Shown one piece after another: positions 42,165 to 51,700 of a stretch of DNA of 64,000 nt (position 1 is the first letter of the stretch; each line of letters begins with the position of its first letter). The translations under genes and the position numbers were made by a program. The stretch is from Pedobacter fastidiosus (lineage in GTDB: Bacteria > Bacteroidota > Bacteroidia > Sphingobacteriales > Sphingobacteriaceae), in assembly GCF_014306625.1 (NCBI RefSeq), contig NZ_JACRYL010000007.1, positions 205,850-269,849 of the forward strand, read 5' to 3'. Below the pieces are notes generated by a model. The model was not told where the DNA came from and ran no database searches. It worked only from the letters and a program-made list of their open reading frames with translations.

Positions 42165-43997
42165 ATGAAAAAAAGAAGTTTTTGGATTATTACCGTTTTA
42201 ATGACGGTGGCTTTACTTGGCGTATTTGTAATGCAATTGTATTACATCAGGGAGTCTTATAATCTAAAATCTCAGCTTTTCGATGAGCAAGTTAACCAAA
42301 CCTTAAGTGATGTTGTTAATAAAGTTCAAAGGCGAAATGCTGCAGAGCACATCAACAAAAAAGATGCTGAAAATAAGTTGCAACAACTTCAAAATTTAAG
42401 GCAACGAACTTTAGATGTTAAAGATTTAAAGCAACAATATGTTCAGGAATCTGAGATTCGCCAAGAGGAACGTGAGGTACAAATTGAGCAATATTTGAAT
42501 AATCAGGATAGTATTATTCGGGTTTCTTATAGAAGGCCACAAATGCTATCAGAAGTAACCTATAAATCTTTAACAACCGAAGAAACTCCTTTGCCGGGCG
42601 GGGCAAGGTTAGATGTACAGATGGATGCCATGGTTGATAAAGACTTTAAATTGCAATCGTACAGCATGCGTTCGAAGTTATTTGAACCAGATTCGAAAAC
42701 CTTTAATTTCCGTACGCCTCAAAGCTTGCCAGATACCATTCGTTATCTTGTTAACGATCCAATAACTGGAAACCCGCTATTGGTTGGCCTACCTAAAATT
42801 TCTGATGATTTAGCCCTTAAATTTAAAAAGGAAGATCAGATTGCTAAAAAGAAACTGGATTTAAAAATTGCCGCCTTAGGCAAAGATACCACTCCATATA
42901 CTAGTTCTCGTTTGTTGGAAGATGTGGCCAATGAAATGAAAGAGGTAAATGTTCCAATTTATAAAAGGATAAATTATAATGCTTTAGGCTCCTTGCTTAA
43001 AACTGAATTGCTCGCCCACAACATTACGCAGAAACCCGCTTATAAAATTTCGCTAGCCAATAAAGATTCGGTTTTATTTATAGAAGCTTCGCACACAAAA
43101 GAAGAGTTCTTGCCAAAAAATACGTATAAGGTCCCCATTTTTGGTAACGATTTATTTCGCGATCCAGGAACGTTAATCGTTAGTTTTCCAGATAAAAATG
43201 CAGCAATAATTTCCAATTTAGGAGTTACCTTAGGTTCTTCTGTAGGGCTTTTATTGGTTCTAGTTTTTATATTTTCTTACACGCTTTATGCAATTTTAAA
43301 GCAAAAGAAATTATCAGAAATGAAAACGGATTTTATCAATAATATGACGCATGAGTTTAAAACTCCCGTTGCTACGATTATGATTGCCAGCGAAGCACTT
43401 AAAGACCCAGAAGTAACGGAAGATAAAGCCCGACTGAAACGTTTGGCGGGCATAATTTACGATGAAAACGTGCGTTTGGGAAATCATATTGAACGTGTTT
43501 TAAGCATTGCCCGTTTAGAAAAAAACGAGATGAAAATGGAAAATAGTGAGGTAGATATGAACGATCTTATCCTCATTGTTTTAGACAGCATGAGTCTGCA
43601 ACTTCAAAAAAGAAATGCTATTTTAACTGTAAATACGGATGCAGAAAATGCAATCATTTATGGTGATGAACTGCATCTATCAAACGTGCTTTACAATTTA
43701 ATAGATAATGCGAACAAGTACAGTGCAGAAACGCCCGAAATAACCATTACTACAAGAAATACAGCGAAGAACTTAATTATCGAAATTGCTGATAAAGGAA
43801 TAGGGATGACAAAGGAACATTCGAAACGAATTTTCGATCAGTTTTACCGGGTTCCGACAGGGAATTTACACGATGTAAAGGGCTTCGGGCTTGGGCTAAA
43901 TTACGTTCAAGATATTATCAAACAACTAAATGGCAGCATTAAGGTAAGTAGCGAAAAAGATAAGGGAACGAAGTTCGAAATATCTTTACCTTTATAA
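42165..43997 (+). CDS. two-component sensor histidine kinase (RprX-like layout)
   Basis: A 610-residue membrane kinase. The first transmembrane helix is at about 6-25, followed by a long periplasmic domain with a Gln/Glu-rich coiled coil (about 40-115), then a second helix at about 350-372 (LGSSVGLLLVLVFIFSYTLY). HisKA has INNMTHEFKTPVATIMIAS (phospho-acceptor His near 396). The ATPase has N box LYNLIDNANKYS, G1 DKGIGMTKEHSKRIFDQFY and G2 GFGLGLNYV. The cognate OmpR-type regulator follows after a gap of about 170 bp. The layout resembles Bacteroides RprX/RprY; signal unknown. Confidence 0.92.
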   Translation: MKKRSFWIITVLMTVALLGVFVMQLYYIRESYNLKSQLFDEQVNQTLSDVVNKVQRRNAAEHINKKDAENKLQQLQNLRQRTLDVKDLKQQYVQESEIRQEEREVQIEQYLNNQDSIIRVSYRRPQMLSEVTYKSLTTEETPLPGGARLDVQMDAMVDKDFKLQSYSMRSKLFEPDSKTFNFRTPQSLPDTIRYLVNDPITGNPLLVGLPKISDDLALKFKKEDQIAKKKLDLKIAALGKDTTPYTSSRLLEDVANEMKEVNVPIYKRINYNALGSLLKTELLAHNITQKPAYKISLANKDSVLFIEASHTKEEFLPKNTYKVPIFGNDLFRDPGTLIVSFPDKNAAIISNLGVTLGSSVGLLLVLVFIFSYTLYAILKQKKLSEMKTDFINNMTHEFKTPVATIMIASEALKDPEVTEDKARLKRLAGIIYDENVRLGNHIERVLSIARLEKNEMKMENSEVDMNDLILIVLDSMSLQLQKRNAILTVNTDAENAIIYGDELHLSNVLYNLIDNANKYSAETPEITITTRNTAKNLIIEIADKGIGMTKEHSKRIFDQFYRVPTGNLHDVKGFGLGLNYVQDIIKQLNGSIKVSSEKDKGTKFEISLPL

Positions 43998-44166
43998 ACC
44001 GACCAACCATCGGTACAAAAGGTTGCTTTATCGATACATTGTGATTTTGCAGGTGTAAAATGGTTAATATAGTGGCTTAATAACTTGTTATCCATAAAAT
44101 TATATCGTTATGCAGAATCAAACTTTAAGTGTAGGCCATGGTATATACGTGAATAAATTAAAGAAA

Positions 44167-44862
44167 ATGAAAAAATTACTTCTGGTAGAGGACGATCCTA
44201 ATTTAGGTTTATTGTTGCAGGATTATTTGCAGTTGAAAGGCAAGTTTGATGTAGTGCTCTGTACCGATGGCGATGAAGGATTAAAAGCTTTTAACAAGCA
44301 AAACTTTGATCTTTGCATTCTGGATGTAATGATGCCTAAAAAGGATGGTTTTACATTGGGAAAAGACATCAGAAAAGTAAATGCTCAGGTTCCCATTATT
44401 TTTGCAACGGCTAAAACCATGCTCGAAGATAAATCTGCGGCATACGATTTAGGTGGCGATGATTACATTACAAAACCTTTCCGTATTGAAGAACTTTTGT
44501 TGCGTATAAACGCTATGTTTAAACGCGTTTCCAATAAGGCTGATGGAAGCGAAGAAGCGACAGAAACTCAATTTTCTATCGGTAAATACGATTTCGATTA
44601 TACTACACAGATCATCACCTTTGGCGGTCTGCACCAAAAATTATCAACCAAAGAAGCAGAACTATTGCGTTTATTGTGCTTAAAGAAAAATACAGTTTTA
44701 ACTAGAGAAGAAGCTCTGTTAAGCATTTGGCATGATGATAACTATTTCAACGGACGCAGTATGGATGTGTTTTTAAGTAAGTTGCGTAAATATTTAAGAG
44801 AAGATCCAAGCGTTGAAATTATTAACGTACACGGAAAAGGCTACAAACTTTTAGTCAGCTAG
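44167..44862 (+). CDS. OmpR/PhoB-type response regulator
   Basis: A 231-residue regulator. Receiver domain at about 1-120: LLVEDDPNLGLLL (acidic pocket), CILDVMMPKKDG (phospho-acceptor Asp), FATAKTM and YITKPFRIEEL (Lys). C-terminal winged helix at about 135-230 (LSTKEAELLRLLCLKKNTVL; GRSMDVFLSKLRKYL). An upstream ATG at 44110 would add 19 residues, but family members start at MKKLLLVEDD, so 44167 is chosen. It is the partner of the kinase at 42165-43997. Confidence 0.93.
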   Translation: MKKLLLVEDDPNLGLLLQDYLQLKGKFDVVLCTDGDEGLKAFNKQNFDLCILDVMMPKKDGFTLGKDIRKVNAQVPIIFATAKTMLEDKSAAYDLGGDDYITKPFRIEELLLRINAMFKRVSNKADGSEEATETQFSIGKYDFDYTTQIITFGGLHQKLSTKEAELLRLLCLKKNTVLTREEALLSIWHDDNYFNGRSMDVFLSKLRKYLREDPSVEIINVHGKGYKLLVS

Positions 44863-44871
44863 AAAAATTAT

Positions 44872-44949
44872 TCGTCATATCGAACGGAGAGAAAGCTATC
44901 AGAATCTTCTTGCAGATTTCTCTTCGCAAAGGCCCTTTCGAAATGACGA
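44872..44949. repeat. dispersed structured repeat
   Basis: Outer arms TCGTCAT (44872-44878) and ATGACGA (44943-44949), then a TCGAA/TTCGA pair, GAGAAA/TTTCTC and AATCT/AGATT, all nested. The converging response-regulator and mqnD genes end on either side, so it may terminate both. Confidence 0.65.
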
Positions 44950-44954
44950 TTTAT

Positions 44955-45803
44955 TTATATATACAAGTTCTGTTGAAGCGCAGGAATGATACCTCTTTCT
45001 TGCGCTAAGTTAAACAGGGTGTCAATCGCTTTGCGACCTTCTTCTCCTAAATTGATGCTGTATTTATTTACATAAAGCTCAATGTGTTTGTACATTACAG
45101 CTTCATCCATCGCCTGTGCATGTTCGCGAATAAATTCGATTCCAGATTTTGGATGAGCGAAAGCATATTCTACCGATTGCCGGATCAAACGATTAACTTT
45201 TAACTGAATTTCACGATCTAAATTTCTGTTGATTACGATACCGCCAAGAGGTATGGCACAGCCTGTCAATTTCTCCCAGTAATCGCCCAAATCAACAATT
45301 TTGGTTAAGCCTTTATCTTGATAAGTAAAGCGGTTTTCGTGAATAATTAATCCAAGATCTATTTTATCTTCTAGCAAAGCAGATTCGATTTCAGAAAAAA
45401 CCAATTCTTGTTTATTTTGAAGTTGCGGATAGGCAATTCCCAAAAGGAAATTTGCGGTGGTATATTTCCCGGGGAATCCAACTCTTAAATCGCTGGTTTC
45501 TGCTTTAAGGTGCTCGGCAAGGGTTTCGGGTGTAAACTTATCGCTAATTAAAAGCGGGCCAACGCCAAAGCCCAATGCACTTCCTGCATCTAGCAATGCA
45601 TATTGATCGGCAACATAAGCGAAAGCGTGAAAACTTAGTTTGGTAATGTCAAGCTCGCCACGTAAAGCTTTCTGATTTAGAGTTTCTACATCATCAAATA
45701 AAACTTCAAACTCTAAACCTTCAGTATCAATTTTATGGTGAATTAAGGCATCGAAGATAAACGTATCATTAGGGCAGGGCGAAAAACCAAGTGTAAGTTT
45801 CAT
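44955..45803 (-). CDS. mqnD: 1,4-dihydroxy-6-naphthoate synthase (futalosine pathway)
   Basis: A 282-residue cytosolic enzyme that converts cyclic de-hypoxanthine futalosine to 1,4-dihydroxy-6-naphthoate in menaquinone synthesis. Family signatures are LGFSPCPNDTFIFDAL at the N-terminus, 'LDITKLSFHAFAYV', 'GFGVGPLLIS' and 'GLIIHENRFTY', the last holding the expected catalytic His region. The periplasmic-binding-protein-like fold and length fit. mqnB lies 40 bp upstream on the same strand. Confidence 0.95.
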   Translation of the reverse strand: MKLTLGFSPCPNDTFIFDALIHHKIDTEGLEFEVLFDDVETLNQKALRGELDITKLSFHAFAYVADQYALLDAGSALGFGVGPLLISDKFTPETLAEHLKAETSDLRVGFPGKYTTANFLLGIAYPQLQNKQELVFSEIESALLEDKIDLGLIIHENRFTYQDKGLTKIVDLGDYWEKLTGCAIPLGGIVINRNLDREIQLKVNRLIRQSVEYAFAHPKSGIEFIREHAQAMDEAVMYKHIELYVNKYSINLGEEGRKAIDTLFNLAQERGIIPALQQNLYI

Positions 45804-45843
45804 AAATCAAAATTAAGGACTCCGATAAATTACTTCGTCATAA

Positions 45844-46470
45844 TCAATTCATATCTGTAATAAAAGCAATTGCCCAATCATTTAAATTTTTAATGGCGAG
45901 ACCAATTTTCCATTTTTCCTTATTTCTGGGTTCAACATAGTTGGAAATACTTCTAATTTGCAGGCAATCTATATGCTCTTGTTTACAGGCATAAAAAACA
46001 GACGCACCTTCCATGCTTTCCGTTGTTGGATTTAGCCTTTTCACAAGTTTATCAATACTTTTTCCGTTGCCACTTACGCAGTTTACGGTAACGCTTTTCG
46101 CCTTTGGCAAATCAATTTTTATGTTCGATTTAGAGTGAAAATGATTTTCGCCAAAGCCCAAATCGGTAATGGTTAAAAAATCATCTCCATTTTCTGCACC
46201 CAGTTCGGCAAAAACATCCTCGGTAATGTTTAGTAAACTTCCCAACTCAATGGTTCGATCAAAACATCCGGCTATGCCGAAATTAAGAACAAGGTTATAT
46301 TTTGATGCTTTTAAATGTTTTCCCAAAGAAAATGCAGTTGCTACCATTCCAACGCCTGTAATGAGCAAATCGAAATTTTTTGCTTCGATAAAATCGCCTT
46401 CTGGCAAATTAAAATGCTGATAAAAAAAAGTAAGTTCAGCTTTTGTAGCGGCAACAATCAATGTTTTCAT
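45844..46470 (-). CDS. mqnB: futalosine hydrolase
   Basis: A 208-residue nucleosidase of the MTA/SAH nucleosidase fold that removes hypoxanthine from futalosine. Signatures are 'LLITGVGMVATAFSLGK', 'LVLNFGIAGCFD', 'ITDLGFGENHF' and the late 'NPTTESMEGASVFYACKQ' with the substrate-binding Glu-Met-Glu-like segment. Adjacent mqnD confirms the futalosine route; mqnA, mqnC and mqnE are not in the window. Confidence 0.93.
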   Translation of the reverse strand: MKTLIVAATKAELTFFYQHFNLPEGDFIEAKNFDLLITGVGMVATAFSLGKHLKASKYNLVLNFGIAGCFDRTIELGSLLNITEDVFAELGAENGDDFLTITDLGFGENHFHSKSNIKIDLPKAKSVTVNCVSGNGKSIDKLVKRLNPTTESMEGASVFYACKQEHIDCLQIRSISNYVEPRNKEKWKIGLAIKNLNDWAIAFITDMN

Positions 46471-46546
46471 AAGGTAAATTTAGTAGATTGTTTTGATTAA
46501 AGTGGGTTTCTTTAAGCTTTGATGTTTAGGCTTTAAGCTTTATCAG

Positions 46547-46554
46547 TATATTTG
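46547..46554 (+). promoter_or_regulatory. -7 promoter box (TATATTTG) of the pterin operon
   Basis: An exact TAnnTTTG box 17 bp before the ATG at 46571, giving a very short leader. A TTTA about 18 bp further upstream could be the -33 element. Confidence 0.55.
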
Positions 46555-46570
46555 CGCTTTATTTTTTATT

Positions 46571-46981
46571 ATGATTTATATAACGAGAAAAGCATCATTT
46601 AACGCAGCGCATAAACTGGCTCGTACCGATTGGGATGATGAAAAAAATGCTGAAGTTTATGGCAAATGCGCTAACCCAAATTGGCATGGTCATAATTATT
46701 GGTTGTATGTTACGGTAAAAGGTGAGGTAAATCCAGAAACGGGTTTTCTTGTTGATTTAAAGTGGCTTAAGGATGTTATGAATACTTATGTTGTAGATTT
46801 GGTTGATCATAAAAACTTAAATCTTGATGTAGATTTTATGAAAGGGAAACTGGCCTCGACAGAAAATTTAGCCATAGCAGTTTGGGAACAACTTATAGCC
46901 CCAATTGCGGAGAGTGGTGCAACTTTACACTCGGTTAAAATTTACGAAACAGAAAATAATTACGTAGAATACTTTGGCTAA
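46571..46981 (+). CDS. 6-pyruvoyl-tetrahydropterin synthase / QueD family protein
   Basis: A 136-residue T-fold enzyme acting on dihydroneopterin triphosphate, the product of the GTP cyclohydrolase encoded 7 bp downstream. Zinc ligands are visible: FNAAHKL and WHGHNYW. The catalytic cysteine lies in CANPNWHGH, with five residues between Cys and the HGH pair, as in animal PTPS, rather than the three of E. coli QueD. It may make carboxy-tetrahydropterin for queuosine or a tetrahydrobiopterin-like product; the sequence alone does not decide. Confidence 0.88.
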   Translation: MIYITRKASFNAAHKLARTDWDDEKNAEVYGKCANPNWHGHNYWLYVTVKGEVNPETGFLVDLKWLKDVMNTYVVDLVDHKNLNLDVDFMKGKLASTENLAIAVWEQLIAPIAESGATLHSVKIYETENNYVEYFG

Positions 46982-46988
46982 AACCTAA

Positions 46989-47621
46989 ATGGAAAAAGAC
47001 TATTTAAAAGGAGAATCGAGAGACGGGTATGTAAAAATAGACCGTTATAACGAATCAAAAATTGAGGCTGTAGCATCACATTATAAAGATATTCTTGGTC
47101 AATTGGGTGAAAACCCTGAACGCGAGGGATTATTAAAAACACCTGAGCGTGTTGCAAAAGCCTTGCAATATTTAACGCATGGTTACGATTTGAAACCTGA
47201 TGAGATCTTAAAATCGGCCATGTTTGAAGAAGATTATAGCCAAATGGTTGTAGTTAAGGATATTGAGGTTTACTCTATGTGCGAACACCATATGTTGCCA
47301 TTTTTTGGCAAAGCACATATTGCTTACATTCCTAATGGACACATTGTTGGGTTAAGCAAAATTCCGCGTGTAGTAGATGCTTTTGCACGTAGATTACAGG
47401 TACAAGAACGCTTAACCAACGAGATTAGAGATTGCATTCAAAATACGTTGAGCCCAATGGGTGTTGCCGTAGTATTGGAATGCAAGCATTTATGTATGGC
47501 CATGCGTGGCGTTCAAAAACAAAATTCGGTTACTACAACATCTGCTTTTACAGGTACTTTTTTAAGTAACGATAAAACAAGAGCAGAGTTTTTAAGGTTG
47601 ATAACGGCAAGTTTGGATTAG
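46989..47621 (+). CDS. folE: GTP cyclohydrolase I
   Basis: A 210-residue enzyme converting GTP to 7,8-dihydroneopterin triphosphate, the first step to folate and other pterins. Zinc and active-site motifs are [19 protein letters not shown] and [19 protein letters not shown], with '[16 protein letters not shown]' at the start of the catalytic domain. It is co-transcribed with the PTPS/QueD gene and followed by fabD. Confidence 0.96.
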   Translation: MEKDYLKGESRDGYVKIDRYNESKIEAVASHYKDILGQLGENPEREGLLKTPERVAKALQYLTHGYDLKPDEILKSAMFEEDYSQMVVVKDIEVYSMCEHHMLPFFGKAHIAYIPNGHIVGLSKIPRVVDAFARRLQVQERLTNEIRDCIQNTLSPMGVAVVLECKHLCMAMRGVQKQNSVTTTSAFTGTFLSNDKTRAEFLRLITASLD

Positions 47622-47704
47622 CCCCCAGCCCCTAAAAGGGAGCAAGGGTATTAAGAATTAATAGTTTTACAAATAGTAATTTCCCCTTTAGGGAATTAAG
47701 GCGT
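47622..47704. repeat. dispersed inverted-repeat element between folE and fabD
   Basis: Left arm CCCCTAAAAGGG (about 47630) and right arm CCCCTTTAGGG (about 47683) can pair across about 40 nt; each arm is also self-complementary in part. It ends right at the fabD start, so it may affect readthrough into fabD. Confidence 0.5.
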
Positions 47705-48589
47705 ATGAGAGCATATATTTTTCCCGGTCAGGGAGCACAATTTGTTGGTATGGGTAAGGATCTTTATGAGAACCCATTAGCAAAAGAATTATTTGAAAAG
47801 GCGAATGAAATTATCGGTTTCCGCATTAGTGATATTATGTTTGGCGGAACGGATGAAGAACTGAAACAAACTAATGTAACCCAGCCGGCAATCTTTTTGC
47901 ACTCGGTTATTTTAGCCAAGGTTTTGGGTGATGATTTTAAACCTGATATGGTTGCAGGACACTCATTGGGTGAATTTTCTGCACTTGTATCTGCAAATGC
48001 GTTAAGTTTTGAAGATGGTTTAAAGTTGGTTATCGCTCGTGCAAATGCAATGCAGAAAGCTTGCGAAGCACAACCATCAACCATGGCAGCAATTTTAGGC
48101 TTAGCTGATGATGTAGTAGAAAAAATCTGTTCGGAAATTGATGCTGTTGTGGTGCCTGCAAATTATAATTGCCCTGGTCAGTTGGTTATTTCTGGTAGTA
48201 TTGAAGGAATTGATTTGGCCTGTGCAAAGCTAACCGAAGCAGGCGCAAAAAGAGCCTTAAAACTAAATGTTGGCGGTGCTTTTCACTCTCCATTAATGGA
48301 GCCAGCTAAAATAGAATTACAAGAGGCAATTGAGAACACAGCCATTTCGGCACCAATCTGTCCTGTTTATCAAAATGTTGATGCAAAACCTTACACTGAT
48401 CCAGCTCAAATTAAAGAGAATTTAATTAAACAATTAACTGGAGCAGTACGTTGGACACAAACGGTTGAAAATATGCTTGCAGGCGGTGCTACAGAATTTG
48501 TAGAAGTTGGTCCGGGTAATGTTTTACAAGGCTTAGTTAAAAAGGTTAGTCGCGAGGTGCAAACCAGTAGCGCAACAATAGTAGCCTAG
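47705..48589 (+). CDS. fabD: ACP S-malonyltransferase
   Basis: A 294-residue cytosolic transferase loading malonyl groups from CoA to acyl carrier protein for fatty acid synthesis. Motifs: IFPGQGAQFVGMG at the N-terminus, the nucleophile serine in VAGHSLGEFSAL, and the catalytic histidine in VGGAFHSPLMEPA. 'EVGPGNVLQGLVKK' closes the domain. Length is normal. It is preceded by an inverted repeat and followed by a structured repeat ending in a T-run. Confidence 0.96.
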   Translation: MRAYIFPGQGAQFVGMGKDLYENPLAKELFEKANEIIGFRISDIMFGGTDEELKQTNVTQPAIFLHSVILAKVLGDDFKPDMVAGHSLGEFSALVSANALSFEDGLKLVIARANAMQKACEAQPSTMAAILGLADDVVEKICSEIDAVVVPANYNCPGQLVISGSIEGIDLACAKLTEAGAKRALKLNVGGAFHSPLMEPAKIELQEAIENTAISAPICPVYQNVDAKPYTDPAQIKENLIKQLTGAVRWTQTVENMLAGGATEFVEVGPGNVLQGLVKKVSREVQTSSATIVA

Positions 48590-48603
48590 AATAATATTTT
48601 ATG

Positions 48604-48720
48604 AGGGTGTTCTAAAGGCACTCGTCTTGCTGATTTTCAGAATCTCTTAAGTTAAGCACAGTTTTTGCGCATGAGATTTTAATTAGGGATGACGAGTTGT
48701 ACTGAAGGACACCCTTTTTA
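48604..48720 (+). repeat. nested-stem structured repeat, likely fabD terminator
   Basis: Three nested stems: AGGGTGTTCT (48604-48613) with AGGACACCCT (48706-48715); ACTCGTC (48620) with GACGAGT (48691); AATCTC (48641) with GAGATT (48673). It ends in a T-run. It is the largest of the dispersed structured repeats in this window and could form a stable RNA of about 112 nt. Confidence 0.65.
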
Positions 48721-48752
48721 TTTATCTAAATTTAATATCTTTATCAAAATCG

Positions 48753-51700
48753 ATGAAATTGAGCTTTGGTGTAAAAATAAGATTTCTACTGCTTGTTTTG
48801 GGTTGTTGCCTAATCGCAACCTCGATTTCATTAAGTCGATTTACCTCTAAAAATGAATTGTTGGAGCGAGATGCACAGCAACTGCAGGAAAATCTATCAG
48901 CCAAAGAAAGAATTGTAGAGAATTTCATATCTGATAAGGAGAAAGTCTTCAGCGCAGAAAACTATCACCTAAATCCAAATGAGGCATTAAGTTTTTTAGA
49001 AGCTTATCGTACAAAGGAGGGCATTAATCTTTTAACCTATCAAAATAGCAAACTTAAATTCTGGAGTACATTTAATGTTTCAGATATAGATCCATCGAAT
49101 ATAAAAGAGGGTACTTCTGTTCTTTTCCTTTCTAATGGCTGGTACGAAACCATTAAGAAAACCCATGGAGACTTTAGCTTAATATTCTTAATTGCGATTC
49201 AAAATCAATATTCAATAAAAGAAAATCAATACTTCAAAAACGACTTAAATCCACTGCTGTCAAATTCTAAAATGTTAACCTCCGCATCGTTCACCGATAA
49301 GGATGTTTACACGATTAAAAGTCTTGATAATAAATTTCTTTTTGGATTAAAAATCAAACCCGGCTATATAGATAAATACTATTCGCCAACCCAGCTGTGG
49401 CTATTTATTGCAGGTTTGCTTTGCATTTGTATGTTTTTTAATTCTCTTGCCTCATTGGTTGCAAGAAAAGGGCATATTATGTTGGGTACGCTCTTGTTAC
49501 TCAGCTTCTTCTTAATATTTCGGTTAACAGATTTGTCTTATGGATGGTTTAATCATCGTTTTATAGTCGATTTATTTGATCCAGTAATCTATGCTGAGAG
49601 TTTCTTAATGCCGTCACTAGGCGACTTTTTAATGAATGTTATCGCATTAACTTGGGTATTATTATTTGTTTATAATCACAAAGAACAATACAAATTTGGA
49701 GAATGGGTTAAGCAAAATAAGTTTATTGGTATTGTTATTCACATTGCAATGCTGGTATTTATAGGGTTTATTACCGTATTGGCAGATGATGTGTTTTTTG
49801 GTTTAATCTACAATTCAAAAATCAATTTCGATATCGTAAACATTCTTAAACTAAGTGGAACAAGCTGGGTAAGTATTGTGATTTTGTGCTTGGTTTGGTT
49901 TCAAATTTATTTGGTTACCATTATTTCCACATCGGTAAGTAGGCAGTTAAACGTAAACAATTCTGAAAGGCTCACCATATTCATCATCGGATTTTTGGCT
50001 GTTTTTATCTATAAATTGAGCACAGATTTTACAGCCTTTTTTATTGTTTTCGCATTAGTTTTCTTTATAATCGTTCGGAGTGTTTATTTAAAAGAAGTTC
50101 GCTTTTCTATAGGCGTACTTGCCATTGTTTTTTTCTGTTTAGCGTTTAATACTTCTATTAAATATATCAAGTACAAAGACATTACAGAAAGGAGTTTACG
50201 AGAACCACTTGCCCGTAAAGTACAGTCATCTGACGATCCGAGTGCTATTATCGCTTTAAATGGCTTGGAGAATCAGCTCTTAACGGATAACTTTTTGGTT
50301 AAATTTTTTACGGAGAGCGATAGTGGCAAATATGCTGTATTAAAAAACCACATAAAAGATTATTTGGATGGTTATTTAACCCGATATGATTATCAGATTT
50401 ATCCTTACAATAAGTTAGAAAAATCTATAAATAAGAGCAATTCTCAACCCATAGAAAAATATAAAGATTTGGTAGAAGCCGGATCGGTAAAAATAGATGG
50501 ATCAAATTATTTTTATCAGGTAAATAATACATTTGGCTATCAGGATTATTTCGGAATCATCCCCGTATTTAGCAAAAATAGTTTACAGGGAACGCTTATT
50601 CTGGAGCTTCGATCAAAGCCCTACAACTATAACAATCGCTTGCCAGATTTATTGGGAGATCAAAAATTAATCAAGAATGATGATTTTAAAGGCTACTCGA
50701 TTGCCCTATATAGCAACAATAAACTGCTTAATCAATCTGGAAATTACACTTACCCTTTAAATGGGAGCATTTTCAAAGGCGTTAAAGATGATTTTGTTAA
50801 TAGTAGTGATGATGAACTGCACTATAGCCATTTAATTTATAAACCGTCAGACAGTAAGATGGTTGTAATTAGCAAGGAGAAAGTAGGTTATGTAGAGCGT
50901 TTGGCTGCGTTATCATTTTTCTTCATTGTATTTATTATATTTTCTTTACTCCTTTACGGTCTTGTTTGGCTAATTAAAAACTTGGATGATGATCGGGTTG
51001 GCTGGTTTAGCATCAATAGATCGTTAATGATTAATGCCAATAAGATTTTATATAAAACAAGAATTCAATTATCTATTGTACTTTCTGTTGTTGCCACCCT
51101 GCTAATTGTGGGTTGGACAACTTATTATTACATGAATAATGAGTATAGAAGTCAGCAGGATATTTTGATTAAAGACAAAATAAGAAAGGTTCAGCAAAAC
51201 TTTGAAAAGCAGGTTTTTAACAATGGAATTATATCAAACGATGAAAATTCTGTTGCAGATTTTAACACTTTTGCCGATATAAATAACGCTGATTTAAATC
51301 TTTATGATACCCGAGGAGATTTGATGATGACAACCTATCCAAAGCTCTTCAATTTTAAAGTGATTGGGCGGAAAATGGGGCCAATGGCCTACATCTATCT
51401 GCACGATTTGCAACGTTCAGAATTTATCAATTCAAAAGAAAAAATAGGTTCTTTAACCTACGCAGCCGCATACGCTCCAATAAGAAATGCGCAGAATAAA
51501 ACCATCGCTTTCATCAGTTTACCAAACTATTCTAACGAGGAAGAATACAGCGATAAAATTGCACTATTTGTAAGTAATCTAATCAATATTTATGCCCTTG
51601 TATTTGTAGCGATTGGGGTATTGGCGGTATTCTTGGCCAATCAAATTACAAGTCCACTAACCTTTATTCAAGAAAGCATTAGTAGAACAAAAATTGGCCA

